Shown: piece after piece, positions 22,403 to 36,651 of the stretch | Position numbering within the stretch: position 1 is the stretch's first letter | How the letters are laid out: each line of letters starts with the position of its first letter | Assembly (NCBI RefSeq): GCF_000001735.4 | Contig: NC_003074.8 | Location: 9,238,101 to 9,302,100 of the forward strand | Length of the DNA stretch: 64,000 nucleotides | Source of the DNA: Arabidopsis thaliana | Taxonomy: Eukaryota > Streptophyta > Magnoliopsida > Brassicales > Brassicaceae | Reading direction: 5' to 3' | The notes under the pieces: generated by a model | What the model was told of the DNA's origin: nothing | What the model saw: the letters and a program-made list of their open reading frames with translations, nothing else | The model's database searches: none | Position numbers and translations under genes: made by a program

Positions 22403-22737
22403 TTTATGAAATCATTACTACTGCTAATTTCTTTATATGAAATTTTTAAAATCAAGATTACTCCGAGTCTACTTTTTTGAATTTTCATTGACGTGCATTA
22501 TTAATTAGATTAGTGGAATCCACTACGACATAGCATAACTCCTTTTGCATTCTTGTATATTTAACACATTTCACTCTTTCTGCCTCTATGATATATGGAT
22601 TCTGGAACGTGAATCTGCGAAAGTTTTTGTTTTGAAAGAAACTTGATTTTACATCCCTGGCTTACTACTATATTAAAGTCGATTTAGTAACTAAGAAACC
22701 ATGATGAAATAACAAAATTTTGATTTGCTCAGATTCA

Positions 22738-25490
22738 TTATATTTCTTTTTTAGAACAGAGTCCCCTGTTTTCTCTGTTTTTATACTTTTTAACATCAAG
22801 TATCAAGTTGATGTTGGTAGGAACAACCTCTAGCTTTGAGCATCCTTTTAAGGTCACATTTTGCAATTTATGAAGGTTTCCAATAGAAGCGGGCAGCTCC
22901 ACTAGACTGGTGCACCTACAAAGATGCAATTTCTGGAGATTATTGGCACTGCCGATAGAGTAAGGCAGCTCCACCAAACTTGAGCATCCACAAAGAATCA
23001 ATGTTTGAAGGTTAGTGGCAGTTGAGAAATCAGGTAGCTCCTTTAAGTTCTTCGAATGGAACAAATTCATCCACTTGAGGTTTCCGAGCGACTGTACAAA
23101 CAAACAAAGAAACAAAGACAACAAAATTTAAGAACACTTCAAATAATAGTGTTAAGATCACTCTTCTTTTAAGCCTAAAATGTGTAAGAACATCAAAACC
23201 TACTACATACAAATTACAAACGAAATGAAACTACAGTTTTGAAGCCATATTAGAGAGAAACACATCACAATTACATACCAGATTTCCTTCCCACAGCTTC
23301 ACAAGTTTGCTGTGTCGCATGTTTAGTTCGACAAGGTACTCCGTACAAAAATTGGAAGGCAAACATGTCAGTGGAAAACGATCCCATTCTAGTAATCTAA
23401 GTTTTCGAGATATATACTTTAAACCTCGCGGTAAGTACATTTTATCACTCCGGTCACACTTGATTCTTAAGAATTTAAGATTAGACATTCCTTCGAAAGC
23501 TCTTTCACTTATATTTAATTCGCCTAATAGCTCAGCTGAATTGAAATATATACCTACAACACTTTTACTACCCTGAAAAAAAAATATCAAAATTTTCTTT
23601 TAATATGGTATGTTGTCAAATGAATTTAATTTGTAAAGATAAAGGTAATGGAAGAGTTATAATAGAACTAACCGTGTCATCAGTGAGTACTTCACAAATA
23701 TCTCTAGCATCAACCAAAAATTGACGCTTCCCAGGCTCTCGAATGGATTCATGCTCATGACATACAATTTCTCTACCCAACAGTTCTAACAGATTATGCA
23801 TCTTTATCCATCCTTCTTCAATAGATATGAGAGATTTCTCTGCTAATACGTGAAATCGTTGTTTTGTATCCAAGAACTTATGTGTAAGATGCGCTTCCAC
23901 GTTCTCAATCCTTTTATTGTTGAAAGTGCATGCTATGTGAAGGAATAAATCTTTATCTTCACGACATAAGGCATCGTAACTGAACTTTAAAATGCTTTGA
24001 ATATTAGAATCAAGGTGAGTCCTTAACCTTGGTAGTGCATTTATCCACTCCTGCTTAGACATTCCCCGAAAATGAGAGCCCATAACTCTTAGTCCCAATG
24101 GTAGGTTACCTAAAAGATTTGTGACTTCCAATGCAAGTTCTTGAAACTCATCTTTAGGGAACTTTTTACCAACAGCAGACATACAAAAGATTTGGCAAGC
24201 TTCATGTGTTGACGGATAATCCACCTTGTAAATATGGTTGATGCCATGTGCCTTCAAAAGTTTTTGGTCTTGTGTTGTGATGATAATCCGACTTCCATGA
24301 CCGAACCACCGAGTTTCTTTTGCGATAGCATCTAGTTGCATTGACTGATCGATGTTATCTAGAACAATAAGTACTTTTTTGTCATTCAACCTATTTTCTA
24401 CAACTCCTAAATGAGGAACCTCGACATCCATATGGTTGATTATTTGAGACATAAACTGGTTTTGTAAGTGCAACTTTGCACTATAGTCATCAGAACACAC
24501 TGGTTTTCTATACATTAGCTCTTTTATATTCTCCATAAAGGCGCTTAGTTCGAAACTATCAGAAAACTGGCTAAACAAGAATCTAGCAATGGTGGTCTTA
24601 CCAATCCCAGACGGACCCCAAATCCCTATCATCCTCACTTCATCAGAGTCTAGGCATAACAATAGTTCCATCCTTTCCATATGAGCTCCCATCCCAACTA
24701 ATTCGTCGAAATCCCTAGATGGTGTGGACTTATTCAACTTGTTTGAAATATCAGTGGCGATTTTTTCAATCATGACCGCCTCATTATCCCTAATAGAGGA
24801 GGGTCAAAGACATTAAATAGTCATGAACATTCACATACACATTCAGAGTTTATATGTACTTTAGAAAATTTAAGAAGAGCAAATGAAAAATCATAAGGAC
24901 AAACCAGTTGTTTGAAACGTAACCGGCAAGTGTTGCCACTTTTGCTAGAGCTTGTATCCATCTCCTAGTGTCCTCATTTGTTTTACCAGCACATGTTTTT
25001 CTGAAAACACTCCCAAAGTCACCAGTCAACTTCTTTATATCAGAAGGATCAACTTTATAGAAAACAACCATCACAGTTTGACCAAACTCTTCTCTACACT
25101 TGATTATCTCCGCTAATTCATCAAGACACCAAGACGAAGAAGCGTAGTTCCTAGAGAGTAAGATGAGTGCAATCCTAGAACCTCTGATTGCTAGTACAAG
25201 TTCAGGACTAATGGATTCTCCTCTCTTGATCTCATTATCATTGAAAGGTGTGATTCCTTTTCTTTGAAACTCCTTTTGAATATGACTAAGAAAGCTCTAC
25301 GGACATCTTCTCCGCGGAAGCTCGGAAAGACTTGGTGTGTCCAACTCTGAGATGGAGGAACTGATGATGAAGGAGGTAAAGAAGCAGAATCATCTTTTTC
25401 TTTGTTATCTTTTTGTAATCTGAATTTTCTAAAAAGCATGAAGAAACCTATTGCAGCTGTAACAGTACTAAGAAAAAAAGAAGAAGTCAT
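22738..25490 (-). pseudogene. TIR-NB-LRR gene 2, truncated and frameshifted (RPP1-like)
   Basis: Exons 25490-24905, 24789-23673, 23572-23279 and 23091-22738. N-terminal hydrophobic anchor (SSFFLSTVTAAIGFF), TIR (HQVFPSFRGEDVR; SSSWCLDELAEI with the Glu expected for TIR NADase), NB-ARC (GPSGIGKTT P-loop, VLIVLDNID, GNLPLGL, KMHNLLELLG in the MHD place), then only about four LRRs before a stop. A one-base deletion near 25290-25297 shifts the TIR frame, so the first ATG gives just 99 aa ending at 25191. With that base, exon phases agree and would give about 783 aa. The family senses pathogen effectors in the cytosol. LRR loss and the shift argue that this copy is dead or makes partial products. 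It is the downstream partner of gene 1 in a tandem duplication. Confidence 0.85.
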
Positions 25491-26287
25491 TTGTAGGGTG
25501 CAGAGAATAACAGAAAGGTTTTGTGTATACAGAACAATGACTCTCTTTGTCACGGTAAAATACAAAAAAGCTCACCCACCCCATTTCTAGATTTGATTGC
25601 TTTTAACGAATTTTAATTAAAACAAGAGCACACAGAATGTGAATAAGTGGGGAATGTTTGACTTTAATAGTGAGGTTTAGGTGTGCATATGATATTTCCA
25701 TGAGACTCCGTTCTATTAAACATTTTAAGAGGAATATTAACAATAGTAACTAGAGCAGCGTCACTTGTTTTGCTAATAAATAGCTTCCCAAGGTATCTAA
25801 AACATTCATTGATTCCGAGAAGTTCCATTACACAAAGAAGACTATTCATTCTCTATTTTCTTATGGAGGATTCCTGGTTGATCTTGAATATGTTGAACCA
25901 TATGCCTAAGACAGTCCACGTACCCTATAATAACTCCAACAAAATGAGAATACTGAGTCAGTGATTTGGCTTAAAACTTATAGCAGTAATAAAAAAAAAG
26001 AATGAAGAGAGAGCTTACTGAATTGTTTTGTGGATAGCACTGTTTCTGAAAACTCACATGGATTTCAGATTCCACTCATGACTTTGATTATTTCTTCTCC
26101 TTCTCTTCATTGTCATTGTTTGTATTTCTCTCCATATCTGCAGTTAGTTTCAATGAGACATAAACCCACCATCACACATTGATAATCACACAAATGCACG
26201 TAAATAAAATACAAAACAACCAATCAACTTAAAATCATTAATTTTCTAACCTTCATCAACGCCTCGTTGAAGCTATCATCATAAGCA
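25491..26287. other. Spacer between the two TNL genes
   Basis: Holds the gene 2 leader and promoter and the gene 1 3' UTR. Gene 1 seems to have a spliced 3' UTR: a donor near 26250 and an acceptor near 26140 on the minus strand. 25900-25985 is similar to 31040-31150 upstream of gene 1, so promoter sequence was duplicated with the gene. The short frames here look like chance. Confidence 0.5.
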
Positions 26288-29200
26288 TCAACTTGAAGGG
26301 ACTTCCAAGATGATCCCGCATTCTCCTATATCCCATTTGTTACTCATTGTTTCAAACTCAAACATGAGCTCGGTGGAAGTGACCTCCTCTGCTTCACCTT
26401 GAAATATGTACAGGTGCTCTGTTAAAAGTGGATATATAGTATAGATTCCTGGACTATACGGAACACTGAGACCATTTTGTTTGTCCATGATGTCAACATG
26501 TACCATCAACGAACTCCCATCATCACCAGCTTCATCATTGTCACACTTAATCAGTACGATACAAGCCTTAAATCTCATGGATGTAGAAATAGGCCTCTCA
26601 TTTAACTTGATGGTCAAGGAAGCTCCAGTAGTAGCTCGGTGAGTGAAGTATGCAGGCACTTCTGCACCGGGTAAGACCGCATCATTACTGGTCGGTATCT
26701 GGATGATGAAGTCTCTCGCTTCTTGATTCAGTTTGAAGCACTTAGCAAAATTAAGAAGACTCAAGGGATTGTTGTAAGAGCAATCTAGTGTCTCCAAGGA
26801 CTCACAACCTTCAGCATTTATGATAGAGAGAGATTCTGGAAGCTGTGGGAGTGATAAAAGCTTTCTGCATTTGTAGAGTCTAAGTCCATGTAGACGAGAG
26901 ATTTCTTTGATCCATGGAGCAACTTCTTGTATATCTTCTCCGAATTCTAGCCACGTTATGATGTCTAGAACATGCGAGAATTCCTTGAGTTTTTCGAAGT
27001 ATGACATATGCAACACAGTGAGTCTAGACCAAGACTTGATTGATGAAGGCACTTCTTCTACTGCGGTTCCATCAAGATAGAGGCATTCAATGTTTGTGGA
27101 AATCTCAGGAAAACTTTTAAACTGCGAGCAATCGGTGAGATCAAGTCGTTCAAGAGATTTCAAGTTGATATTGCTCGGAAGAGCCTCTAACTTTTGGCAT
27201 CTTGCCAAACTCAAAGTGAACAATAGATGAAGGTTTCCAATAGAAGAGGGAAGCTTCACCAGATTTGAGCAGTTGCAAAGGTTCAGCTCTTGGAGATTTG
27301 TGATGTTTCCAATAGATGAGGGAAGTTCCACTAAACTTGAGCATCCGCTAAGATCTAATCTCCACAGATTAGTGGCATGTCCAAAAGAAGAGGGAAGCTT
27401 CACCAGATTTGAGCAGTTATGGAGATTCAACACTTGGAGTTCACTGATGTTTCCAACAGATGAGGGAAGTTCCACTAAACTTGAGCATCCGCTAAGATCT
27501 AATCTCCACAGATTAGTGACATGTCCAATAGAAGTAGGGATCTCCACTAGACTTGAGCATTTACGGAGGTCTAAAATCTCGAGATTAGTGGCATTTCCGA
27601 TAAAGGAAGGAAGCTTCACCAGACTTGAACAATTACTAAGATCAAGATTTTGAAGATTAATGGCATTTCCTATAGAAGATGGGAGCTCCACCAAACTAGA
27701 ACAATTACCAAGATCAAGATTTTGGAGATTTGTGGCATTTCCCATAAAGGGAAGCTCCACTAGACTTGAGCATCCATTGAGGATAAATTTCTTGAGATTA
27801 GTGAACTTCACAATAGACAAAGGAAGCTTAAGCAGCCTTAAACATCCAAGATCCAAATTTTGGAGATTTATGGCATTCCCAATCGAAGAAGGGAGCTCCA
27901 CCAAACTTGAGCACTCATTGAGATCTAAACTCTGGAGGCCAGTGACATTTTTGGTGAAGGAGGGGAGCTCCAAGATACTTGTACATCCATGGAGACACAA
28001 AACTTGTAGTTTGCCAAGTTTTCCAACACATGATGGGACCTTCACTAAACTTACGCAATATTTAAGAATTAACTCTTCAAGATTAGTGGCAGTTGAAAGA
28101 TCAGGAAGCTCCTTCAGGCTTATAGAATAACTCAAATCCATCCACTTGAGATTTCTAAGCGCCTACAGATAGATAAAAACAGCATATAAGAACATCATGA
28201 TACAAATAGTCATGAACACACATATAACACACTTCCATGCCATAACTCTGTAATAACTATAGAAAAAGTTCACATATAAAACTAGAAACCATATTTTGCT
28301 TTTTGAGCTAAAATGTTGTACATTAGTTTCGAAAATATAGATATGAAAAATTGAATATTGAAAATTACTTACTTTGCTTCCTTCCCAGAGTGTATGACAC
28401 GTGCTAGAAGGCATGTTAAGTTCAACAAGAAACTCCGGATTAAAAGTAGAAGGCAAGCATAATCTCCTAAAATTTATCCAATGCAGTAATCTAATTTCTT
28501 GAAATTGATAGTTCAGATCTTGTAGTGCATTCACTGTGTCGGGATGAGCACAATTATTATCAGAAGATCTTACTACTGTGAGATTCGAAGAATGTCGAGC
28601 ACAACTTCTACCATCAAATCTTATGAATTGGAGATTAGACATTCTTTGAAGACCTTTCTCACTTATGTTTGTAACTTCCTCCCCATTCTTAGATAAGTCA
28701 AAATCCATCCCTATAATACGTCGACTACTATCCTGAAAAAGAGCCAAAAGATATATATAACTAGAGATGCTTAATTATCAAATCAACTTAATTCAATGAA
28801 AGATGGAATGTTAAAACTTACCATTGTCTCATCACTGAGGGCCTCACAAATCTCTCTTTCATCAACCAAAAAAAGAGATTTTCTAGGGTCATTAGTTGAT
28901 TGTGTATGAGCTATTTCTCTACCTAGTTGCACTAGCAAAGTATGCATCTCTGTCGCTCCCGTGCCTATATGTATGAGAGATTTTTCGGCTAAGACATAAA
29001 GCCCTTGCCTCACATCCAAGAACCTATCAGCAAGATGTTTTTCCACCTTCTTAATCTTTTGATAGTTGAAAAAGCAAGCTATACAAAGAAACAAATCTTT
29101 GTCTTCATGACTTAAGGCCTCGTAGCTAAACATTAAAATGCTCTCAATTTTTCCATCAAGGCATGTCCTTAACCTTGGTAGTGTCCTTTTCCACTCCTGC

Positions 29201-30697
29201 TTGGACATTCCTCGTAAGGACGAGCCCATGACCTTCAATCCCAAAGGGAGCCCACCAGCAAGCTCAGTAACTTCCCGAGAAAGCTCATAGAAACCATTAT
29301 AGGGATGCTTTTGACCAAAGGCATGCATACAGAAGATTTGAAAAGCCTCATCAGTTGATGAAAATTCTACTTTGTAAATATGGTTGATCCTATGAGCCAT
29401 CAAAAGTCTTAGATTTTCTGTTGTGATGATAATCCGACTTCCAGGACCAAACCATCTAGTTTCTTTCGCCAATGCATCTAGTTGTCCTAACTGATCCACA
29501 TCATCAAGTACTAGAAACACCTTCTTGTCTTTCAACCGTTCTTGTGCTACTCCTAAATGAGGAATCATGATGTCTTTCTGGTTGATCATCTTAGACAACA
29601 TTTTGTTTTGAAGTTGCAACTGTACACTATATTCATCAAGACAAGGACTTGGATAACATTCTTTGATATTCACCATGATTGTGCTCAGTTGGAAACTCTT
29701 GGAGACTTGGCTTAACAGAAACCTAGCGATAGTGGTCTTACCAATCCCAGGCGGACCCCATATCCCAATCATCCTCACGTCATCTAAATCTAGGCGTAAC
29801 AATGCTCGCATATTTTCCATATGAGCTCCCATTCCAATCAATGCTTCGAAATCCCTTGACGGTGTAGCATTAATCAACTTGTTTAATTAGAATATTCCAA
29901 TCAATATTTTCGATCATGGCCGCTTCATTATCCCTAACATTGGAGGACATCAATATGTCAGTTAATTAGTCTAGTCATGAAAAGTATCATACGCATCCAA
30001 AAACATATGTAGTTGCATGTCTTGACTCTTTAAAAGCTACAAACAAATATAGTTTAATATGTTTTTAAATATTTAAACGAGGGCAAGTAGAAATCCAAAG
30101 GGCTAACCAGTTGCTTGAATGGTAACCAGCGATTGTGGCCACACCCTCCAAAGCTTTTCTCCATCTCTTTATCTCTTCCTTTGTTTTACCTTTGCAAGTT
30201 TCTTTGAAAACCTTCCCAAAATCTCCGGTCTGTTTCTTTATATGAGTTGGATCAACTTCATAGAAAATGGTTATCACTATTTGACCCAAGTCTTCCTTGC
30301 ACTTCATAATCTCCACCAACTCGTTCATGCACCACGACGAAGAAGCATAGTTCCTCGAGAGCAAGACAATCGCAATCCTTGATCCTCTGATAGCTTCTAC
30401 GAGCTCAGGACCGATTGACTTACTCCTCTCGATACTATTATCAATAAATGGGTCAATTCCCTTTCCTCTGAACGCCTCTAGGACGTGACTAAGAAAGGTT
30501 TTTCGAACATCTGCCCCATGGAAGCTCGGGAAGACTTGGTGCTTCCAAGTTCGAGACAAAGAAGATGGAGGAACTGATGAAGGGGACAAAGAAGCAGAAT
30601 CATCTTCTCTGTTATCTTGTTGGAATTTGAATTTTTTTAAAAGGGTTAAGAAGCCTATTGCAGCTGCAAGAGTACCAAGGAAAAAAGAAGAATTCAT
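26288..30697 (-). CDS. TIR-NB-LRR gene 1 (RPP1-like), with +4 bp frameshift
   Basis: Exons 30697-30108, 29933-28822, 28732-28373 and 28162-26288. Membrane-anchor-like N-terminus ([15 protein letters not shown]), TIR ([28 protein letters not shown] with the catalytic-type Glu), NB-ARC ([36 protein letters not shown] in the MHD place), the TNL linker, then about 13 LRRs of 24 residues and a post-LRR domain. Introns sit where TNL genes usually have them. Exon lengths sum to 3937, one over a multiple of three: relative to gene 2 there are four extra bases near 29875-29900. Read literally, translation stops at 29870 after 217 aa, a TIR-only protein. Without the insertion it would be about 1310 aa. 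Part of the locus I know as At3g25510, whose annotation may join both TNLs. Confidence 0.85.
27301..27526 (-). repeat. 144-bp intragenic LRR duplication
   Basis: 27301-27382 and 27445-27526 are nearly identical, 144 bp apart, that is two 24-residue LRRs. The duplicated protein block centres on [20 protein letters not shown]. Other LRRs here are also close copies, so this LRR array has grown by unequal exchange. Confidence 0.9.
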
Positions 30698-31472
30698 TAG
30701 TAAGGTGAAAAAAGGATCTAAGACTAAGCATACATGGTAGAGGAAGGATTAACAAAGAGACGTTGTGTATATTGAATACAGATCGTTGACTCTGTTGGTA
30801 GAGAAAGAGAAGCTTCATGGCTGTTACCTTTCACCATAAAAATTTATGGAAAATTTTGCTAAGGACAAATCGTGGTCCCTTTCATGTAGGGCTCCACCAT
30901 TCATGTAATTTACTTGGAATCCAAATAATACACATCATATTCTCGATTATATACTAAAGAAGTCACGAGAGAAATTAAATTACGTATTAGTCAGCTTCCA
31001 GGATAGTTCATACTTCATACTACAGAGCAGATAAGTCATTCCTACTTTGCATAAGACAGTTCCAGTACCCGATAAGGCTACATATAATAATAGCTCCAAG
31101 AGAATACTGAGTTATTTCCTTAAACAGTGATTTAGCTCTAAACTTGTAGTAATGTGATCTAGTTCATCTTGTAGCAATGTTTTCTAGTTCATATAGATGA
31201 AGTCTAACAGTTCTTACATTTAACAATAGCAAACTACAGATAAAATCAAGTCATCAAACTATTGTCATACAAATTCTTGAAAATTATGATGAAGGTAATA
31301 ATAAGATAATGATACTTCAAAGAAAATGTATCCTCAATATCAAAATCCTCGAACACAATTAAAATGTGAACACAAAAGCTGAGTGTTTTAGTCTGAAAAC
31401 AGAAAATTTGAGGCATTAAGCTCAAAAGATAAAAAACTACAAGAGGCATGAGATAAAGAAGGCTTGACTGAT
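30698..31472. other. TNL gene 1 upstream region and RPL5A 3' flank
   Basis: Contains the TNL gene 1 promoter, partly similar to the region above TNL gene 2, and the RPL5A 3' UTR at the right. No extra gene seen. Confidence 0.5.
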
Positions 31473-33213
<1,741 letters not shown>

Positions 33214-33227
<14 letters not shown>

Positions 33228-33400
33228 TGTTTGATTCCTCTAGCAACGAGAGGCTTTGCTGTGAGATTGTGAGTGAAGAGAAGCAAGAGGCGGAATGACC
33301 TAAATGCGACATCTTATAAGACAAAACCCTAGAAAACTCCTCGTGGGCTGAAAAATGTTAATGGGCTTTACTAGTTATATTATTAATGGGCCTATGGGCT
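33214..33400 (-). promoter_or_regulatory. RPL5A promoter: telo-box and site II elements
   Basis: A telo-box AAACCCTA is at 33324-33331 and a second copy (AAACCCTAG on the minus strand) is just inside intron 1 at 33214-33222. TGGGCC/T site II motifs are at 33344, 33362, 33387 and 33395. This pairing marks translation and proliferation genes in Arabidopsis and is bound by TCP-type factors. Function is inferred from known examples. Confidence 0.75.
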
Positions 33401-33848
33401 TTTACATTCACACTCCAACGAAATCCAATTTTCTACTGAAATGGTCTCCTCCTCTCCTCGTTTGTCTATAATCCATAGGAACATTTCTCTTGACCATCTT
33501 GATGCAATGTTATTTCTTTGATCTTCTCATCTACGGGTTCTTTTTTGCTTCCTTTGTTTCATATAACCTTAACAGTGACCAACTTCAAATAAACTTTGCT
33601 CTATTTTATTGGTTCTGTTTCAATCAATTTGATCTACCTCTGGACCAATATCGAGTGAACTAGCCATAAAGTAGTTGAAACGTAAGGTTGCAACTCTATG
33701 AACGTTTCTGGATATGTGGTTAAGACTTTTTATTTGGTGAAGGAGTAAAATGTGTGTTTGGCCAAATGAGTAAATCTCTATTTGGGAAGATAACAATGAT
33801 TTCAGTATCTCAGCCAATCCAAATGAGTGGATGTTTTGAAACAGTTTG
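33228..33848. other. RPL5A promoter and GLYR1 3' flank
   Basis: Tandem head-to-tail gap of about 620 bases between GLYR1 stop and RPL5A start. Left third is RPL5A promoter, right part presumably GLYR1 3' UTR. No other feature. Confidence 0.5.
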
Positions 33849-35414
33849 CTATTCGCGGGAGAATTTCACAGCTTCAATCACAGCAGAGAAGTCGAGATCT
33901 CCTAGTCCCAAGCTTCTCGCCTTCTTAAAAGCCTGTCGAGAACCGAAACATATATTTTAAGATTCAAGCTAAGAAACCAATCTAGAGGAGGGAGAGCCAA
34001 TATGTTATTGTCTCTGAGTAACTAACTAACTAACTGACCTCGTTTGCAGCCGCGGCTACAGGCATGGAAACCGCGTTTTCATCGCCAAGAGCAAGAGCTA
34101 GCCTCATGTCTTTCTGCTGATGTTTCAATGGAAATGCTGGTGGGTAACTACTCTTGTTCATTGAAGGTCCTTTCCCCTTGAACATCGGGTTAGTCATTGC
34201 TCCCAGATCCTGCCCATAGCAGAAACCGATTCAAACCAACACCATTATTTCAGAGCTTGCAAAAGTTTGATCACCTCACCAGAATATCCAAAAGAGTGTC
34301 AGAGCTAAGTCCACTCTTGTCAGCCAATACAAGCCCCTCAGAGAATGCATTCATCATGCTGTATCAGACGAAAAACAATAAGATCATGAAGCCATGTTCC
34401 ATTCCTACTACTAATGGTAGTAATTGTAAAAGAGACGGGACATTCACCTTCCCATTATCATGTTCACTATTAGCTTCATTTTAGCTCCGTTTCCAACTTG
34501 TCCCAAGTAAAACGATCTCTTCCCCAAGACATCAAAAGCTGGGATTGATTCCTCAAAGAGTGCCTTACAAAAAAGGATTAAAACACAAACGGATTATAGC
34601 CGCACATCGAGAGCTCCTTCCTACTAAGTCCAACTAAAACAGTTCTTGAGATCTATCAATCAATCCATAAGTACAGTTTTGAGTTGTACCTTGTCACCAG
34701 CAGCAAGGATAATGAGTTGGCCATCTTCAGCTGGCTTTTTGCTACCTGAAACCGGACCTTCTACGAACCGACCACCCTTCCCGGTGATTGCCTACCAATG
34801 CGCAACACAGCTCAATCAAACTAATCAACCTTCTTCTAATCTTATCATCAGCATCTAAAGTACAAAAGATTCAACCTCATTGATCTTCAAAGAAGTCTCT
34901 GCATCAACAGTCGACATATCGATATAACCTTTTCCTTCACATATCTGCTCCAAAACACCGCCTTTATCGAAAACAACCTAATCAAACAACTACTTCATAT
35001 CATTCATCACCAATGCTAAAACACACACAAAAGAAGCAAAAAAGGATTTCAAATACCGAAAGAGCAGCACAAGGATCAGAGAGCATAGCAATAGTGTATT
35101 TGCATTTCTTGATTACTTCAGCTGGACTCTCACATACTGATGCACCATGCTCCACAAGCTCATCACACTGTCACAATCATCAAAAATTCCCAAAATTGCA
35201 TTAAATTACTCAAAAAGTTTCCGACTTTATCAGATCTGAACAACTAAAACTAAATCAGAAAACCATAATACCAAAACACAATCAAAGACAAAAAAAAAAA
35301 AAAAATTACCTTGGAGAGTGTTCTGTTCCATACAGTGACTTTGAATCCATTCTTCAATAGATTCATTGACATGGCTTTTCCCATGATTCCCAAACCCAGA
35401 AACCCTACTTCCAT
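33849..35414 (-). CDS. GLYR1: Glyoxylate/succinic semialdehyde reductase 1
   Basis: Eight exons, 35414-35310, 35167-35057, 34977-34876, 34791-34690, 34563-34448, 34358-34280, 34209-34039 and 33932-33849, sum 870 nt, 289 aa. NADPH-dependent beta-hydroxyacid dehydrogenase that reduces glyoxylate to glycolate and succinic semialdehyde to gamma-hydroxybutyrate, detoxifying aldehydes in photorespiration and the GABA shunt. Visible: Rossmann [10 protein letters not shown] at the N-terminus, substrate block [14 protein letters not shown], the catalytic-Lys region [11 protein letters not shown] (Lys near 170), and the C-terminal NAD-binding [10 protein letters not shown]. The last residues are SRE, close to a peroxisomal PTS1 but not a strong one; the enzyme is reported as cytosolic. 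Matches At3g25530 in length. Confidence 0.96.
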
Positions 35415-36651
35415 TTTATCTATCTTCTGCGATTATAGTGCTTACTTACTGCTTAGTGATGATGGTCTGAGAATGATAAAGCCGGAGCCTTTTCTAATCA
35501 GAGAACCATTATCATCAAATACACTTACTTTGAAAAGGAAGTATTTACAGTTTACTCCCTACAGTTTGATTCTGTTTGCATCTCTAACTGCCAGTTATGA
35601 ACGAACAGGATTTCGCCACGTGTTTGAAATAAGAGGGATTTTGGGTTTTGATTGTTTCTCGAATATTTTTGGTACGATGAGATATCATATTTCTACTATA
35701 TACATAAAGTTAAATAATCTAATATAGTTCTTCAGCATATTCATGTTCTCTAATGACTAATTATATCATAATCGTAAACTTACAAGTACAATGATGAGGA
35801 CGGTCTCAAATTATATATACTTCTTGTTCAATTTTAGTGTTAACGTAGATTTTTTTTTTAATAAAACAACGGTGATTTCTAGATATACAGAGAAGAATAA
35901 TGAGAAGACAAATTGATCTTAATTTGTAATATAGTACTTATTAGAGACATGAATATTATATTATTAGTTTGCATTATTGTATTACCATCATCGCTGAAGA
36001 AAGGCATTACTCAACACATCTGTCTAACTGTCTTAGTAATGGACAACTAAACCAACAAACCAACATATAAGTCTGAAATGTGGCCTTCAGATTATTTTTA
36101 TACTGCGTGGCCTAAAGCAAATGCTTCACCTGCTTTATTGATGGGCAGTGCCTGCTGGAATCAACATATTTTTACAAAGAAATAAAAAATTCAAATTGAT
36201 CTCTTCACGAAAGAGAAAGAAAATAAATAATTTGAAAATTTGAAAAAGAAAATAAAGCTTTTAGAAAAAGAAAAAAAATAGTAATAGTTTTTAAAATGCT
36301 ATGAATTAAATAATATAAAAGATATGGATAGTATAATTTCATTACTTTCAAGAAAATAATTGAAACGCAGAGAAAAAAAAAAAAAAACAAGAGCCCATCG
36401 AGAATGGATCAGTAAAAAACCTAAGGCCTATCTCCAGCAAGTGCAACTTACATACATTCTCGAATAAATTCTGATCCGATCAAGAACTCATAATTATTGT
36501 AACAGATAAAATCAAATTTGAGAGATCTACTACTAAATCTAACTTAAAGCATTGTACTTTCTTTTATCTCATTCTCCTTTGCTCTGCTTTCTTCTGGTCA
36601 ACCCCCACGAGATTCCTTCTTATGTGATTGTAAAGAGAAGATTTTTCAGAG
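35415..36651. promoter_or_regulatory. Divergent intergenic region, GLYR1/LOH1
   Basis: About 1.2 kb between two divergent starts, containing both promoters and leaders. A long open frame at 35311-35727 is partly GLYR1 exon 1 antisense and is not taken as a gene. The stretch 36180-36390 is A/T-only low complexity. I cannot assign individual factor sites. Confidence 0.45.

Larger units (their letters stand above)
16727..22737. other. Large gene-free region, transposon-rich
   Basis: The first 200-400 bases are AFH1 leader and promoter, C/T-rich when read on the minus strand. The remainder is AT-rich, with no protein-coding gene I can support. It holds a MITE-like sequence, two Helitron-like elements, a copia-like relic and a direct repeat pair, listed separately. 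Short frames such as 21255-21488 belong to the relic region. Confidence 0.6.

Noticed and set aside
27273..28130. Two long plus-strand open frames (126 and 156 codons) across the TNL LRR region
   Set aside because: They are antisense to the LRR array and stay open because the 72-bp repeat is periodic in three; no start context, splice sites or known domain.
35311..35727. 138-codon plus-strand frame between GLYR1 and LOH1
   Set aside because: Half lies antisense over GLYR1 exon 1 and the rest is promoter DNA with no family resemblance.
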